Below, in pieces: positions 35,108 through 61,140 of a DNA stretch of 64,000 nucleotides. Made by a program: the position numbers and the translations under genes. The stretch covers positions 372,001 to 436,000 of the forward strand of contig CM067080.1 of NCBI GenBank assembly GCA_033980235.1, written 5' to 3'. Within the stretch, counting starts at the first letter, position 1. Every line of letters begins with the position of its first letter. The stretch comes from Diadema setosum (Eukaryota; Echinodermata; Echinoidea; Diadematoida; Diadematidae). The notes below the pieces were generated by a model. That model was not told the origin of the DNA. It searched no databases and saw only the letters and a program-made list of their open reading frames with translations.

Positions 35108-37600
35108 TGGATGAATGCCGATTATCAACTGCAAGGATTGCAGTACCAGCTTCTACTGACCAACTTTAACATCCGTCATCAGGATAACATTGAGCAAAGC
35201 CACCTGTTAGTATCTCGACGAAAACATCGATAGTTTAAAAGTCAGGAGCAAGTCAATATAGATGATAAGAATATTGGATTATACTCTATTATCGCTCTTC
35301 TTTGTAAGAATTGATAGGGGACAAAGAGGATGATAAACTGAAAACGCCTTCAGACATTGGACAATATCTAACGATATAGAATTCATTGTATCAAGGAGTG
35401 ATAGTAAGTTCGTTTTAAAGAGGATTTTAAGGATTTTTCATCATCCTCATTCCTGCTATGAATATTCCATTTTTTTGTTATTTTCAGTAAGACAATTCTG
35501 ACACTATCTGTGTGTTGTATGCTTTGAGAGAAGATATCATAGGTAAAAAAAAAAAAAATACTAATTTGACGCAATATCGAGGCTGAAATGTTAATTTGTA
35601 CAAATTAGATATATTGCCCAGTGAAAGAACATGGGGAAAAAAACGAGATAATCCAATGATCAAGCAAGGTATAGTGACACACACAAGGTTAACGCACACA
35701 TGTGACTGATATGCTGGGTAGAAGAAGTAAATTCGTTTTTGTTTTCAGTAAGTTGCGAATGGATATGTAACATCCCATTTTGTTTTTTAACGTTAGAAAC
35801 ATGTGTGTAGCTCTAAATGAAGATATATTCTATGCGAGTTTTTTGTACTATGCAAGCTTATGTTTATTTTTATATTGAATATGAATTTAGCACTTTTTAA
35901 GTGCATTTCATTTGAATGATGTGTGTCTTTCATAAATCTTTCATTCTATGATGCGGATCAATATAGTCTCTCTTATTTAAGACAAATTAGTCGTGTGTGT
36001 CTGGAGACGAGTCAAATCAAGTCTTTCATTCTTTAAAACTCGGACTTTCAAATACTTCATGTACAATGTACTTCCCGTAGTCTTTTCAACATTTTGCATT
36101 TAATAACTTGCGACGAAGTATTCTACTTTTGAATTGTGTAGCATTTTACAAACAGAAGCGTGCGAAATTACAATGAAGCGATCGTCGACTGCCTTGTCTC
36201 AATATCAGTTCATACTGGAAATGTAACGATGTAATGTATTGATAACTGCCATGTCTGTACCTTAGTCCCATATGTGTTTCATTCTCTCATCGTGTCCAAC
36301 GTCACCTTACGAAATAAGACTGAAGACTTATAAAAAAATATGTGCACTCGCATATTTTCTAGAGATGGAATGTGTTCGTAGGTAAGAAAATCGAGTGTAC
36401 ATGGATGCACAGATGTGCAGATTGGCATTCTCATCACATAGATCAGCACAAATTGGTACACTATACTTATTTAAATTGTAATAATGGATGACTTTGTAAT
36501 GTTAAGAAGCTATTTTCAGGACAGAAATATTTTCAAAGAAAAAAAAAAGAAGGAGAAAGAAGATAGAAATTCAACAGCATTAATCTCTAAAAGCAACTTG
36601 TTTGTGTCTCGTCCGTTGCAGCCATCTATGTTAGATACTAAAAAATCTATGCGATGGAATTTTTAATGTAAAACTGTGAATTATATAATGGACTCTGCCA
36701 TGGTTATTAAGATATTGCAATGCCCTAGTGCTCTTCGCTTTTTTATCACTTTATGAGTCCATGTGAACAAAGGATTGTTGTATATTACAAATGTTTTAGC
36801 ATGTATTTTGTAAAAATTATGTAATGTCGCTTGAAATATTGTATTTTAAGACACCCTTTTTTTAAGAAGGGACCACACATTTTACGTGGAAAAAAAGTTT
36901 AACGTGCATTTTTGACATTTCTTATTGAAAACTTGTTAACGATATTTGGATATATTCTTGCAGTCAATGTTCTATATCAGGATTTAAAAAAGAACGGTTT
37001 TACCACGGTGATGTATGAAAACATTCTAATGTGTCCATGTACTCATTTATATACTTTGATTGTTACATGAGAGTTTAATATCGAGGCCCGAAAAACGGTG
37101 TATTTATCTTACACTGCGTAAATGGAAAAGAAAAAACAACAACAACAACACAGAAATGATTAAGCATCTACTCTTACTTCTTAAAAAAAAGAAGACATTA
37201 TAGACAATTACCTCATAACGACAGGCATTGATTAGCCTACAATGGTACGAGAACAGCACGGTGTCATTCTTCGACTACGGTGAAGGACTCAATATCTTAT
37301 CGTAAGAAAACCTGAGCGTGTTTAAGTCAGCGAAGTGACAAGCGATAATCTGTAAGGCACGTGTGATGCATGCAATATCATTGTATTCAAAGAAAATATG
37401 TTTTGTTGTTATTATACTTCCGATCATAATGGCATGATTTTTATTCTCTCTTTTATTTCTTAATTAGGCAGTTCTGTTTGCAATGTTGTAAGCGGGGCTT
37501 ACACCTCATACTCGTCCTTTTTTCAGTGATGAAGCTATGTTTCTCGTTGTCATGCAATAAAATGATTCATTGGTAACAAATAAACGCAAGCTTCGATTGT
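35108..37600 (+). other. SLC4 3' UTR (inferred)
   Basis: About 2.5 kb of AT-rich sequence without coding features between the stop codon and the polyadenylation signals. The end is inferred. Confidence 0.6.
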
Positions 37601-37612
37601 GTATGTTGTGCA
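37556..37612 (+). terminator. Polyadenylation signals of the SLC4 gene
   Basis: Two AATAAA hexamers (37556-37561, 37579-37584) are followed within 30 bases by a GT-rich run (GATTGTGTATGTTGTG), the usual layout of a cleavage site. Confidence 0.6.
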
Positions 37613-37722
37613 ACCTTGAAGATTCCTTATTTATTTTTCTTCTTTTCAATATTCATTCATACATCTAATCTAGAAATAGAATCAATAATCATGTTTCCGA
37701 TTAGATGAGAGAGAAAACCTCA

Positions 37723-37779
37723 GAAATATGCATATATATATGAATGTATATACGTTTATATATATATATCTATATATAC

Positions 37780-37826
<47 letters not shown>

Positions 37827-37833
37827 TATATAC

Positions 37834-37867
<34 letters not shown>

Positions 37868-37880
37868 TACAATGTATATA
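37723..37880. repeat. TA-rich microsatellite
   Basis: About 150 bp of TA repeats broken by ACATATATAT units, just past the SLC4 polyadenylation signals. Confidence 0.95.
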
Positions 37881-39246
37881 CGATATGTGTATATGTTAAT
37901 TATGTATATGTATATGTGTAATACAGAGAGAAATAAATGAATGAGAGTTCCTCATTATGTCTATGTGTCTTATAGATTTATGCACAGAAATATCATGAAT
38001 ACAATGTTTGGTAATACTGCGTGTCACTGATCTCCAAGTTTTTCAATGATTCCACAATCCAATAAAAGTATCTATAATGAATATGCAACACCTTAGAATT
38101 CAATGAATGGAGAGGGGAATGATTTTGTGAAAACAAACAAACATGAAGACGTCCAAGTATATGCTTTGGAGCAAAGAACCGATTTTATTCATATTCTCTC
38201 TATGACAAAATCTGCATTTTATGCAGAAACATTATCTAAGAAGCTATCTACCTGTCTACACAAAGTGCCAATTAAACGTGTACAACCACCTGTTTCAACA
38301 TTGCTAAATGAAATTCACAACTCGTCATCTATATGACCCAATCAATCTATGACTACTCCTATTTTCTAAGATAAAGTATAAGCAGAGAGTAACTGATGAC
38401 AGAGAATAACCTTGGTATAGAAGAAATTAACGAAATTATTTGAAGTTTGATATTTCTCAAATCTCCATGAGACGGTGATCACACTTGACAATTGTCTGAG
38501 CTGATGATGCCATTTTGGCGAAAATTTGGAAGCTTAGCATTTTGTAGTTTAGAAATTATGATTCTTACATCACACTTCACATGTGTATTGAATACAGATG
38601 TGAAGTAGATTCATGCCGAGGTTGAGATTTCTTTTCTTTTTCTTTTTTTAATTCATACAGAATCGAGAGTGGTATCTTATTTGCAACATAGTTCTTTTTT
38701 GTTTGATTCTGATGATATTTTCACTCTCATTTATTTGATAATCTTATTTTTTTTTAAATTGAGATGACTTCAGTAAGCTTGATCACTTCACTGTAACTTT
38801 GAACATAGGTACGCCGAGAGAGTATCAAGACATCTTTCAACGTGCGGTGGAAAGAAGAGCCTGTTTGGTCAATATTATCGTTATTCTTACTGTACTTATA
38901 TCGTGTATGTTCTTGTGGTTTCTTTCTGTTGCCATACAAATTTAGAGATACGTGTACTTTGTCGAAGAAGTTATAGAGTGAAACGAAGTAATTGGCAAAC
39001 ACAAAGACATCGCAAATTTGAACTAACAGAGTCTATTTCTTTTATATCTTTTGACGCTAGACCCTTGTCACTGGTAGGAACTGACATAAGTATACACACA
39101 TTATATATCTTTCTTGTTGAAAAAAGGTGGTATTAGACGATCCCAGGTGATTTTCTATGTGACTTTGGATGAGTAAACATAGAGTCTCTTATACAGAGCA
39201 CTGAGTTTCACTGGACGTGTGAAGTAAGTGCCCGTGTGGAAATAAA

Positions 39247-39475
39247 ATGAATGAATGAATGAATGAATGAACGCATGCATAAAAGAATATATAAACTATA
39301 TGAATGAATGAATGAATGAATGGATGAATGAATGAATGAATGAATAAATGAATTAATGAATGATGAATGAATGATGAATGAATGAATGAATGAATGAATG
39401 AATGAATGAATGAATGAATGAACGATAAATGAATGGATGAATGAATGAATGATAAATGAAATAATGACATTAAAT
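39247..39475. repeat. AATG tetranucleotide microsatellite
   Basis: About 230 bp of GAATGAATG repeats with scattered interruptions. It gives a spurious Ser/His/Ile-rich frame on the minus strand. Confidence 0.95.
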
Positions 39476-40134
39476 GAATTTGCATATTTACTGTCGCCAT
39501 TTATGTCTCGTGAAATGAGTATTGATGTAACCTACAAGACCTAACAACTCGATAACTTTCTGAAGCCCTATTTGCAGTTTTTTTTTTTACTGTGTCCGTC
39601 ACTAGATTTTAATTACAATGAACTTCAAAATAGAGTCTATACAGCTTCAATCTCTCAGACATAATGTGACGTGACGGGAAACAGAAACACAATTTGCTCC
39701 TTATTTCAGTATAAGCAGAGGTCTTAACCCGACTTTGAACCTTAAACAGTGTCAAGTATTTATCACGTATCACACAATACATGCCTCAGAACACAACGTG
39801 AATAACTATACTGTTTCGAGTTGACAGAGAGGAATGTAATAAAATGGAATGATAGGAAACATGAATGATTCATAGCAATAAGTTTCAATTGAAAAGTTGT
39901 CATGAATCTTAACAGGTGGCGACACACTGTCCTAAATTGACACAAGATAGCAATACGAATAATGAACTTTCGCAAGCTCTTCGGGCAAATCTTTGGCTTA
40001 GAATTTACTAATGATCAGGAAGTTGCAGCCGAAAACTGAAAACTCCTCCAGCGATAATACAAGTCGCTTAAGATGCCCTCATGAATGGCTCGATGTTTAT
40101 ACGATCGGAACCGAATATGAACACTATGTTTTCC

Positions 40135-40140
40135 TTTATT
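40135..40140 (-). terminator. Possible polyadenylation signal of the cyclase gene
   Basis: AATAAA on the minus strand, about 390 bases past the cyclase stop. An ATTAAA variant lies closer (40508-40513). The choice between them is not decided. Confidence 0.35.
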
Positions 40141-40525
40141 ATGTGTCCAATTTCGGGAAAGTGTGGCGCCTGACTTACGAGCACATGCTCACACGCATGC
40201 ATACGCAGGTGCACCATACCAAACATACACACCATGCATACTGTATAGCGCGACTTAGGCTTTTAAGAAAATGATAATACATCACAGTAGTACCCCGTTT
40301 TACCATGGAACGTTTCCAAAGAAACAGAAGATTGGTTTCCTCGTTTGGACAATGTACAAAATATACACTTTTGATTAAAACCAACCTGAGATTAAGTCAT
40401 GTCATCGAACGGATAAAAACGGTTAAAATTGTAGTCCTTTGATACTATATGTTTTCTGCTCATAGACATAATAAGTGAATTAAGGCAATTTCAAATGGAG
40501 GAACCTATTTAATAGGTCTTACACA

Positions 40526-52059
<11,534 letters not shown>

Positions 52060-52304
52060 TCTCAAATGTCCAAGTGATGACACTGCAGGTGTTAGATTTA
52101 CCTACATAAAAGGCATAGCTCATTATTACGATTGTTTTTTACTCAGCGGACTTGTATAGTGCGTGTACTGAAAACACAAATATAATTATCTCTTCTTGAG
52201 ATATTTTCCCTGCATCCTCCGCTGCCGATGAAGTGTGTGGCGCTAAGCTGCCCTTATCTACAAAATACAAGTTCAGCATGGAATTTTTCTTAATTAATGC
52301 CTTT

Positions 52305-52339
<35 letters not shown>

Positions 52340-53285
52340 CTAAGTGTGTGTATTTGCACGTACATTTGCTTACACGTATACGTGTGGTACACGCAGAGAA
52401 AAAAAAAAACTGCAGACATTTGAGAATGATACAATAGCTTCGACAATTGTGAACGAAAATATCTAAGTTCCTAAACAAAATCACAGGGGAGGAACCAGCG
52501 TGAAAAATACGCTACCAGGTCCGGATTTATATGGGGTCAAAGTGCATTTGCCTCAAAGTTCGCATCTGGCTACTTGGCTGCCAAGTTTTGTTGTTTATCA
52601 TGCGATACTTAACCGTATCTCTGGGGTTCCCCGCTTTATTGCAGGGTATATTGCACACAGCACGACGCTGTTTACTAGCATTGAGAAATACTCTATACCA
52701 CACCACGCACACCACGCTGAACACGCTGTGTACTAGTATATGCTTTAGGGTACTTATAAGAGCATTGCCAAAACAGTATTTGGCATATCAATCTCAATTT
52801 TTGTTCCGGTAAGAATTTTTTCCAAACTCACCAGTGTGCCAGAAACAAAAAGGTGGGAGCAATTTATGTTACTCACGAGTCATAAATATAATGATAGATG
52901 TACAGCTAGATGAGTAGGGGTGAGATCAAGGGAGAAGGAAAGAGATATAGGGAGGGCTTGAAAGTTTAGGGAAGAGAGGGAGAGAGAGAGAAAAAAAAAA
53001 ACTTTGCTTACACGATCCTTCAGTGAATCTCTTTGACCACTAAGGCCAATGTTTAAGCATACAGATCAAAAGTAGGCTAAGCGCACTCAGAGAGACTCGG
53101 GCATGAAAACTCACATTAGTCACGCTACCGCAGAACTTGATCGACAAGCCGCCAGTTTTCCAACACACAGGCAAACACATTACGCTTGTACTTCGACATG
53201 AAAGTGACACGTAGCAAAGAATAGCAATGTGTGTCCCTAGTGACAATGAAATAAAGTGTATGGAATAGGGCAATTATCATCATAC

Positions 53286-53470
53286 CTCTACGTGGTGGGC
53301 GCCGAATCTACGGAGTCGTACGGGGTGCAAAGTTCTGTCACGCCTGTACAGGTGTTTCGCGGGGAGTTGGAGCCACCACCTTTTAGAGCCCAGTGAGCAA
53401 CGGAGGGAAGTTCACACTGTGCGTCGAGATCTGCTACTGAGCTAGGTACCTGGCGGCTTGGATCCTGTTA
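53286..53470 (-). promoter_or_regulatory. Candidate promoter / 5' UTR exon of the cyclase
   Basis: This stretch is more GC- and CpG-rich than the flanks. On the minus strand it ends in a good donor (GTAGAG|GTATGA at 53285). With the acceptor at 52083 this would make a non-coding first exon spliced to the signal-peptide exon. Two GGGCGTGG boxes (53763, 53786), typical KLF/Sp-type sites, lie about 300-500 bp upstream in the cyclase sense. There is no direct evidence of transcription. Confidence 0.3.
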
Positions 53471-56365
53471 TGAAGGTCGCGCAGTGGGTAATTATTACGG
53501 CGAGTGGCGCAACATAACTGGCTTCGATCCTGATGTCATTTCTATCGTTCTGACGATGGGACTAGTTTCAGCCAAACACATTGATGCGTTGGTGCATTCA
53601 TATCAATGTGCAAACTTTATATGTATTCAATCCTGTGTACGTGTGTGTCTGTTCTTGGTTTCTTACCTTCTTTTATGGCACATTTGATTTTAATTTAAGG
53701 TGTATCACTTAATACATTCATATATCCGCATCTCCTGAAGAGCATGTCGATAAAATCGCTGTGGGCGTGGCCGCCGAAAAAGAGGGCGTGGTCAGGATAA
53801 ATTGTTTAGTGTGTCAACATGTAATTGCAGGAACATCCAAAAAAACAAAAAAAATCAAATGCGTTTCGTAAATACAAGATATCTTGCAATTATAATTTGT
53901 CATCAGAAATATCATATGGTTATTCCTTGTGATTATATTTAGAGTCAGTACCCCTTCAACAGGTCGTCCTGTTGTTAGTTTGTAGATGTAAGAAAGGGTC
54001 AATCACACCGGCCCTATACCACTCTTCTCCCCGTCCTTCTATGTCTGTCTTGTTAATTGCTTTTCTTTCTTTCTGCATTTGCAATCAAAGTGTCGAGAGA
54101 ATACAGTTTTCAAATTTTCACTCCATCCATCGAATCCTATTGCATTGTTTGTTTGTCTATTTCTTTACGTAACGACATAAAGCATATCGATCCTTCTCGC
54201 CTTAAAATTCTACTCAGTTATACTCCACGGCTGATTTGAGACATGCCAATCTACCGGCTATTATTCGGGCGAAAAGAAATTGTCGTTCTTGGTTGGTGAC
54301 CACAATGGAATTTTACTGATATTGAATTGAAGCGAACTATGATAAAATTGGCTTCTTTAATTCTTATTCAACCTCATAGTGTAGGGGGGGGGGGTAGGGT
54401 GTAGTTTATCTGATACATTAGTTTTCACTCATTACCTGCGGCAACTAAGGAGGAGCACTCAATGTTTCAGCAGAAAGAGCTTCACAAGGTTTATCAGATT
54501 TGACTGACATGATAACTAAAAGTGCAATCTTTATACTACGGAACAAAAATCAGTGGTTTCATCCAGCTCAGGCGTACATTAGGAAAATTATGGGATTTCA
54601 AAACACTGCATGTTTTCACTAATAACGTTGTGTTAGCATCAACAAAAATGCAAATGAGATAATCTAATGATGTCATTAACTTACTTGATTCCAACTGACC
54701 TACGTGAAGCTGTTACATTTCTTTGCTTGAATGGAATGGCAAAAGAAAACTTTGTACAATTCCCATCTAACTTTTGTGTTGTGATAGCTAAACAGTCATG
54801 GCTTTTGAAGTGAAGTGTCATTCCAGATAGTTAGCTGACTATAAATCCAATTACGTAAGGCGTAGTAACATCAAACATGTTTAAAGGTAGGGAATCCCAT
54901 TTGCACGCCTTAAATGAAGAGTTGTATAAATACAGTGGTATGTTGAAGAGAGTATCATTTTAGAAACTCCCATAAAGTATTGAAAGTGGAAGGTAACATT
55001 TGTACATTTTTTTTGACCGTTAGATTTTGAATTGAATTGTTTTCGGGGCTCACCGTAAATTCCAGTACATTACTAGGCTACCTTTGCAGACCCATGTACT
55101 GCATGTGTGTCCATCATGTATATTTTGTGAAAAAGGTTCATCAACACTTACAAACATTTCTATATACATTCTTGCCACACACTCTATATGTTATTACATC
55201 AGCTCCTGTACTTTTAGATTTGTGTTTATAGATCACAAATACAGAAGAATGCAACAAAAAGGCTTAAGTGTGGCTGACACACAGAACTACTGAGTAGTTG
55301 AGTTTTGTGCATTATTCAAATTTTAGATAACTGTTGACTTCCAAATTTCTAAGCAGTGGCCTAAGCAAGTCCCCTGAGGTTCATATTTAATGTTTTGCTG
55401 CATTTTGGGAGGTATCCCCTACCTTTAAAGTTCGATCAAGTCGGCAACAAGATGCCTTGAGGCCTATAGATTTCAAGTTTCACACTTCTTTTTTTTTTAT
55501 AGAAATAGTGAAGTTGACTCTAACCATGTCTGCAACAACTGTGATTTGCAAAAGGAATCAGATGTGTATATTTAACATCTAATCTTTGAAATGTGTGCGT
55601 GTGTATGTGTGCGTGTAGGTAGGTAGGTAGATAGATGTTGTTACAATCATTACATCTTTACAATGATGTCGTGTGGTGGCGTGAGTTTGACATTCATATT
55701 AAAAAGAAAACAAAAACTAACTTACACACAAATATACCACAGATACAAAGACGAATCATATCCAGGTTCCCTGCGAACTTGTATTCATGTAAATCATATT
55801 TATTTTCATGATAATTCTGTAGATCCAACATAAATATACAATTAATGTTACACATGAGAAAAACATAATAATACTCTCATGGCTTTGAGAGCAGTACATT
55901 TGAGGGTTCGTTTTTATTCTCTAACAAAAAAAAAGATGAATTGAATGGCGTACAAAAGTACTAGTATATAGGCCTATCTATATCATATTTATCGTTATGC
56001 TACTAAATGCGACGCGTTTTTATCTTTTTATCCATGAAAATAATTGTGTGTTGACTTCTTGTCTGATCGGTCACTTTTGTCATTTGACAAATCGTGAATA
56101 CAATGAAACAACATATCTGTGAAACGAATCATTTTCGAGTCAAGAGATTTTACTTTGGCGTTCGGTTCTCGGGAAAAGATTCGACAGCATATTTGGAGCG
56201 TTTACCGCCGCGATTGTAGATTATTAAGCATTAACACAGCTGAATACTTTTTTCTTGTTTAATTTCAAAAGTCATCATGGCTAAGTACATGACTGTAGGA
56301 AATGTTGACACTGGATCATGGCATGAAGAACCCTGATATGGAACAGCGTACCATTATCTCCTTAC

Positions 56366-56438
56366 CGATTTGACCTGACGTACTCATGATCATGTAAAAT
56401 AATGAACCACAAACCACCAAAATCTTCATAACATACAT
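56366..56438 (-). CDS. Possible first exon encoding a signal peptide
   Basis: The ATG at 56436-56438 (or in-frame ATG at 56427-56429) opens a peptide with a typical secretory leader (MKILVVCGSLFYMIMSTSG). It is followed directly by a consensus donor (ATCG|GTAAGG). No matching downstream exon was found. The frame upstream is also open, so a chance frame is possible. Confidence 0.25.
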
Positions 56439-56622
56439 CTTGTAACACAGACAGAAGTCACGCTGCACTATTGTAAAACCAGGGAGGTGGTAAAACAAAC
56501 CACTATTCTTTTTAACTCTGAGGTACATTTCCTTTTCGTGGCGTGAAGGGGAATTTAACTTGACTGCAGACCAGTGTCTAGCACTATCAGTGATACACAT
56601 TTATTCCAACAAGCATTAAGAT

Positions 56623-56697
56623 GTTCCCTACTAAATTCTGAAATCCCATAGACATAATACACAGGCTACCAGGTTCCCGTATAAGGAACGGGTTAAG
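56623..56697. repeat. Dispersed 75-bp repeat, copy 1
   Basis: The sequence contains TTCTGAAATCCCATAGAC and ACCAGGTTCC and ends GGGTTAA. It matches 61141-61212 at roughly 80%. Confidence 0.8.
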
Positions 56698-59600
56698 TTG
56701 TTAGTGTTCCTCCAAAGATGGGGCCACATCAGAATGTCGACTAAGACATCAGCCTCGAAAAATAGAAGACAAAATGATCATAATGTTTATCTCTATACAG
56801 TATTTATGTACACACGAGTCTAACTTATGTACAGTTCCTGAAACATGGTTGGTTCAAGTAATAGACTTAACAATAATACTGAAGGGACAAGACACTCTCT
56901 TGGTATAAATACCAACTGTTAATTTATATGATATAACGTTTACTTAGCTCCTACTTTAACCGTGATTGCTGAGGAGATTTCAGCATGAACACCCACACAC
57001 GTCTCTAATACACATACAGAACGATGGGAAACGGAAATGGAGCAGCGATCACATTATACAGACATTCTGATACAAAAAGAAACGATAACAGAAACTGAAG
57101 GAAAAAAAACCACATATCCACACACAGTCATAAGAATGTTGTCAACGATGATAACATTCTGTCGTGTTCAAAGAAACTATTCGAGCAGGAGACAAACGCA
57201 CTATTTGGAGACAGAACGTGACTAGGCTCGCTTTGTTACAGGCACTTAGTTCTCTTCCCAAAAAATCCCCATCCTAAAAAGGAAACTATTATATGCCACA
57301 CATGTATGCAATAAAGCATGAAAATGTATGAAAAACATCTTGCCATATTTGTCGTTAGTTATGATGAAAAATCTACACAAGTTGGTGCAGACTGTGAATG
57401 TATTGTTACTGTCCCGCCCTGACTCCCTCAAAGGAAAAAAAAAAGAAGTATGAACTACCTGTTACAAAAAAAAGGTTCAGTTTTGGTAGGGAGAGAAAGA
57501 AAATGACAAAATCACAATCATTTATCATTTAAAAAAAAAAATCATTTCTCATAACAAAATAATGCAGTTGTATGTAGAGTCATGTGATTTCGAGCGCGAG
57601 AGAATCACAACTCGGACTTGGCAGCAGAGTGAGCAGACGGTCTGGTTGAAAACTTTGTACGGGAATGCCAGCAATCGAAACAGTATCAAGCTCTTTCCCT
57701 ACTGTGCGACAAAACACTTAATTACATTCAAGCACACTCCAGTCAATATTATAACCGTATCCACAATTATTCATTCAGTGCTGTATATGAGTGGGTTCTT
57801 CTGGTCAAAGCAATGTGCTCAGCATGACAAGGTAACGTATGACATCACAATATGCTATCATTTAATGTTAAGCTGGAATATTCACTACTCTTACTACTTG
57901 ATCTACATTACACCTACGGTGACCAACAAACCACGTGCACCCTATGATGAAGTTGTAGCCTTAAAAAAAAAAATCATGTATAGCATTTGGCTACCAGTCA
58001 GAGAGCAGGATAGGATTACAAAGACATACAATCACAAATTTTCTGGCACACATACACAGACTGATACAGTGTACAGGGGACAACAGATCATTGAAACCTG
58101 TGGAAACTGAGAATGATGCATGGCAATGATGATGTACCAGCAAGCTGTAATTATAAAGCCCTGTTTAAACATTTACTTTCATCCTAATTGGGTGGGGTGC
58201 AAAGTTTATTCAAGGTTAGAAATATTGGTCTAACCACTCATTTTCCTCAATTATTTTTCCCCTTCTATATCACGTATGACTTGATCCCGATTAATTTTTG
58301 TTGTGTGTCCCATGTTCTGGAGCAGATAGCAGGTTGGTAGAAAGTCAAAGAAGACCAAACAAAAAAAGAAGATAATTGGACACAAATACAAAAGCTTACT
58401 GTAAAGAGAAAAAAACTATACAGAAGACATTTGGGGTCTTAGATACCAACAATACCCCATTTATGTCCTACAGCTCTGAAGGCAGCTAATCAAGAATAAA
58501 TCTGACATGATATCAGTCAAAACATAGAACAGTGATTGTATGTGGTGTGTAAAAAACAATGACATGAAAATAAGACGGAAAACAGCATTGAGCTTTCTTT
58601 TTTCTTCTCCTTGTAGAAGTATTCTTCTCTTTGCATCCATCACCTACAATTGGACACAAGGGCAAAGTTGAGGGCATTTTGAAACACAGGACAATACCAG
58701 AGAAAGCATGCAAAACAAAAACAGACAAACAAGAAATCAAGAGGTGCGGGTTAGCGAAAGACAGCTAAACGTGAAGTTTTAACATGCCTTGAGTCTAAGT
58801 CAAAGGTGAGAGTAAATAAGTCACAGATCAAAAGAAGACTAACCAAAATACAGATTAAGCCTTATTTCTCTACCAACAAGCAAGCCACATAGGTATGAAG
58901 TGAAATCCTAAAATGTTTGACATTAACCATAAGAAATATAATAAAAAAATGGATAGATAAATGGGGAGTAAAGTACAGATCTCATTTCAAACTACCCACA
59001 ATTTTTTAGTGATAATATTGAGCCCATATATTTTAACATTCAAATTTTCTTACGACCCATCCATGACAAAAAATTAATGACGTTATCTCCCTGTCTCACA
59101 CTAAACCCTGGGTATAATATCGCAATACACTGTACTGCTCAATTCTGCGCAATATCACTCCACAGTTTACTGTGTCAAAACATTCTGAAAGAGTTGGTAC
59201 CGTACACTAATAATCATTAATTCTCATAATCAGATGTATGGGTGCGTTGTGAAAAAGAAAATAATAACACAAGGGACTGGTATACAGAGACTTATGTTCA
59301 TAGATGCTTTCAATACATGCAGTACTCATAAGAAAAAAAAATGATTCCATTTATTCACCAGGTCCTGTAATTCTTAATCTCTATGAGATACATATTACTG
59401 TCACTTCTATTGTTCTGTCTTCTATCTTTGTTAAAGTTATCTAAAGCATCTAGCATGACCAAACTAAGGGAAAGAAAATTGCATAATTTTGATACATTTT
59501 CACACACTCATATGCTCTTTCTAAGCAAACATGCAATTGCTCATTTTTTAAGTACAACTGTATTCAGTAATGAAAATGTTGGATTTGAAAAAAGAAAACC

Positions 59601-60496
59601 CAAATTATTCATAATACAAGAAATTTACATCAACTGATTTTGAATTGATCATTCATGTCATCTCTCACGGTTCAGTTGATATGATCTATGATTTTTTTTT
59701 CATTAAAAATCATGACAGTATCCACAGAATTTACAGCAAAAGAATGATGTTGATACATTGTAATCTGCTATGCAAACATGTTTGAAATAACACATCATCC
59801 CAAACATGTGGATCTATATCTAACTCTGCAGGTCCATAAAATTTTATGCAGCACAGCTTGGGGTGTTTTTCTACATACAAGATCTGGAAAAAAAAAATCA
59901 GGATACCAAGTCCCTTGTGCCGAGTGGCTGTGCTGCACAGGCCTGAAATCTTCCGGAACACTGCCGTCACTGCTGGGTATTTAAGGGAGTGAAACCCATT
60001 GCTTTTAGTTTTCCTCTTTTAATAATGGGTAAAGAAAAAAACTATTTTAGCAGAACAGGCCTTCAAAAAGAAGTATTATTTTTGGACATAAAATCAAACA
60101 ATGCTAATGAGAATATCTGCTTTTCCTATATTCACCAAGTTCAGGGTTGGTGAAAAGGATAAGCAATATGGACCACCTCTGCTTATTATTTCCTGTGTTC
60201 TTTTTGAGATAGCCGTTCCGAGGGAAATCTTTCCCGTTTAATCCACAACATACCATGTGCGTAGAGATATCCATATGATAACAGGCCAAGGTTATATCTA
60301 CAGGCAAACAACTCAGTTCACCCGGAAATGAAAGCCCTGAGCTTATAGTCTTGTTAATTCAGTAATTTCTTTGGATGCTCAGCCCTGTAGCCCTGTAAAA
60401 AGGTTGTTATTGTGTACTCAATAAGTGTCACCAATTTGTTCAATGCCTCTTATTAAGCATTTCATGTCCAAGCCATCTGCAGCTACCTGCCTCAAA

Positions 60497-60668
60497 TGGG
60501 TCTGGGACAATTACCCCTAGGCGATTACCCCAGACCCTTCCCCTGACCCTAACTGCACTCCTAATCTTGAACATAATCCTAACCCTAACCCAAACTCTTA
60601 CCCTAAACCTAATCTTTACCCTAACCTTATCATTAACCAGTATTTAGCCAGGGGGTAATCAATGCCCT
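60497..60668. mobile_element. Element with telomere-like CCCTAA repeats, copy 2
   Basis: The left end GGGTCTGGGACAATTACCCC, then AGACCCTTCCCCTGACCCTA, degenerate CCTAAC repeats, AACCTTATCATTAACCAG and AGCCAGGGGGTAAT repeat the layout of copy 1 at 45065-45227. No coding sequence. Confidence 0.7.
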
Positions 60669-61140
60669 TTCCATTTGTCATTTGTGTGTTTTTGTGTGTG
60701 TGTGTGTGGGTGTGTGCTGATCTATCTTTGCACAGTTCATCCATGTACCATCCCACTCCTGCCAATTAAGTCTCAATAATGACACACACCTTATTACTCC
60801 CTGCTGTGAGCAAAAGTTGACATTGCAATAATTGCCAAGGTGCCAAACATTGGTTTTTTTAGTGCATGGACTGCACTGAGTGGATTCTTGGCTGAATGCC
60901 TCTTTCTTTTTCCACATGTTTGTAACTTCCCAATCGACTGAACTTTACTGCTGGTCTTTAGACAGCTGTTCATACTACGCTTCAAATTAATCCTTGCAAA
61001 GAAGGATGAAAATAATTAAACAAGATTAAAAACTTTCCTTAAGGTTATTAAGATATAAGAATTCCTCTAAATTAATTACAGAGTGATTGTTGAACTGTGA
61101 TACATTACAGCCTGATTTAATGACCATCTGTCTATTACCC

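Larger units (their letters stand above)
37613..40134. other. Intergenic region between convergent genes
   Basis: No gene is recognised. It has a TA microsatellite and an AATG microsatellite (listed separately). Short open frames such as 38103-38336 have no coding support. Confidence 0.6.

Noticed and set aside
39189..39500. His/Ser/Ile repeat protein on the minus strand
   Set aside because: Translation of the AATG microsatellite.
57562..58110. 182-codon plus-strand open frame
   Set aside because: It is the longest ATG frame in the window, but composition is that of AT-rich non-coding DNA. There is no domain, no splice context and no repeat of any known motif, and one frame this long is not surprising in 64 kb.
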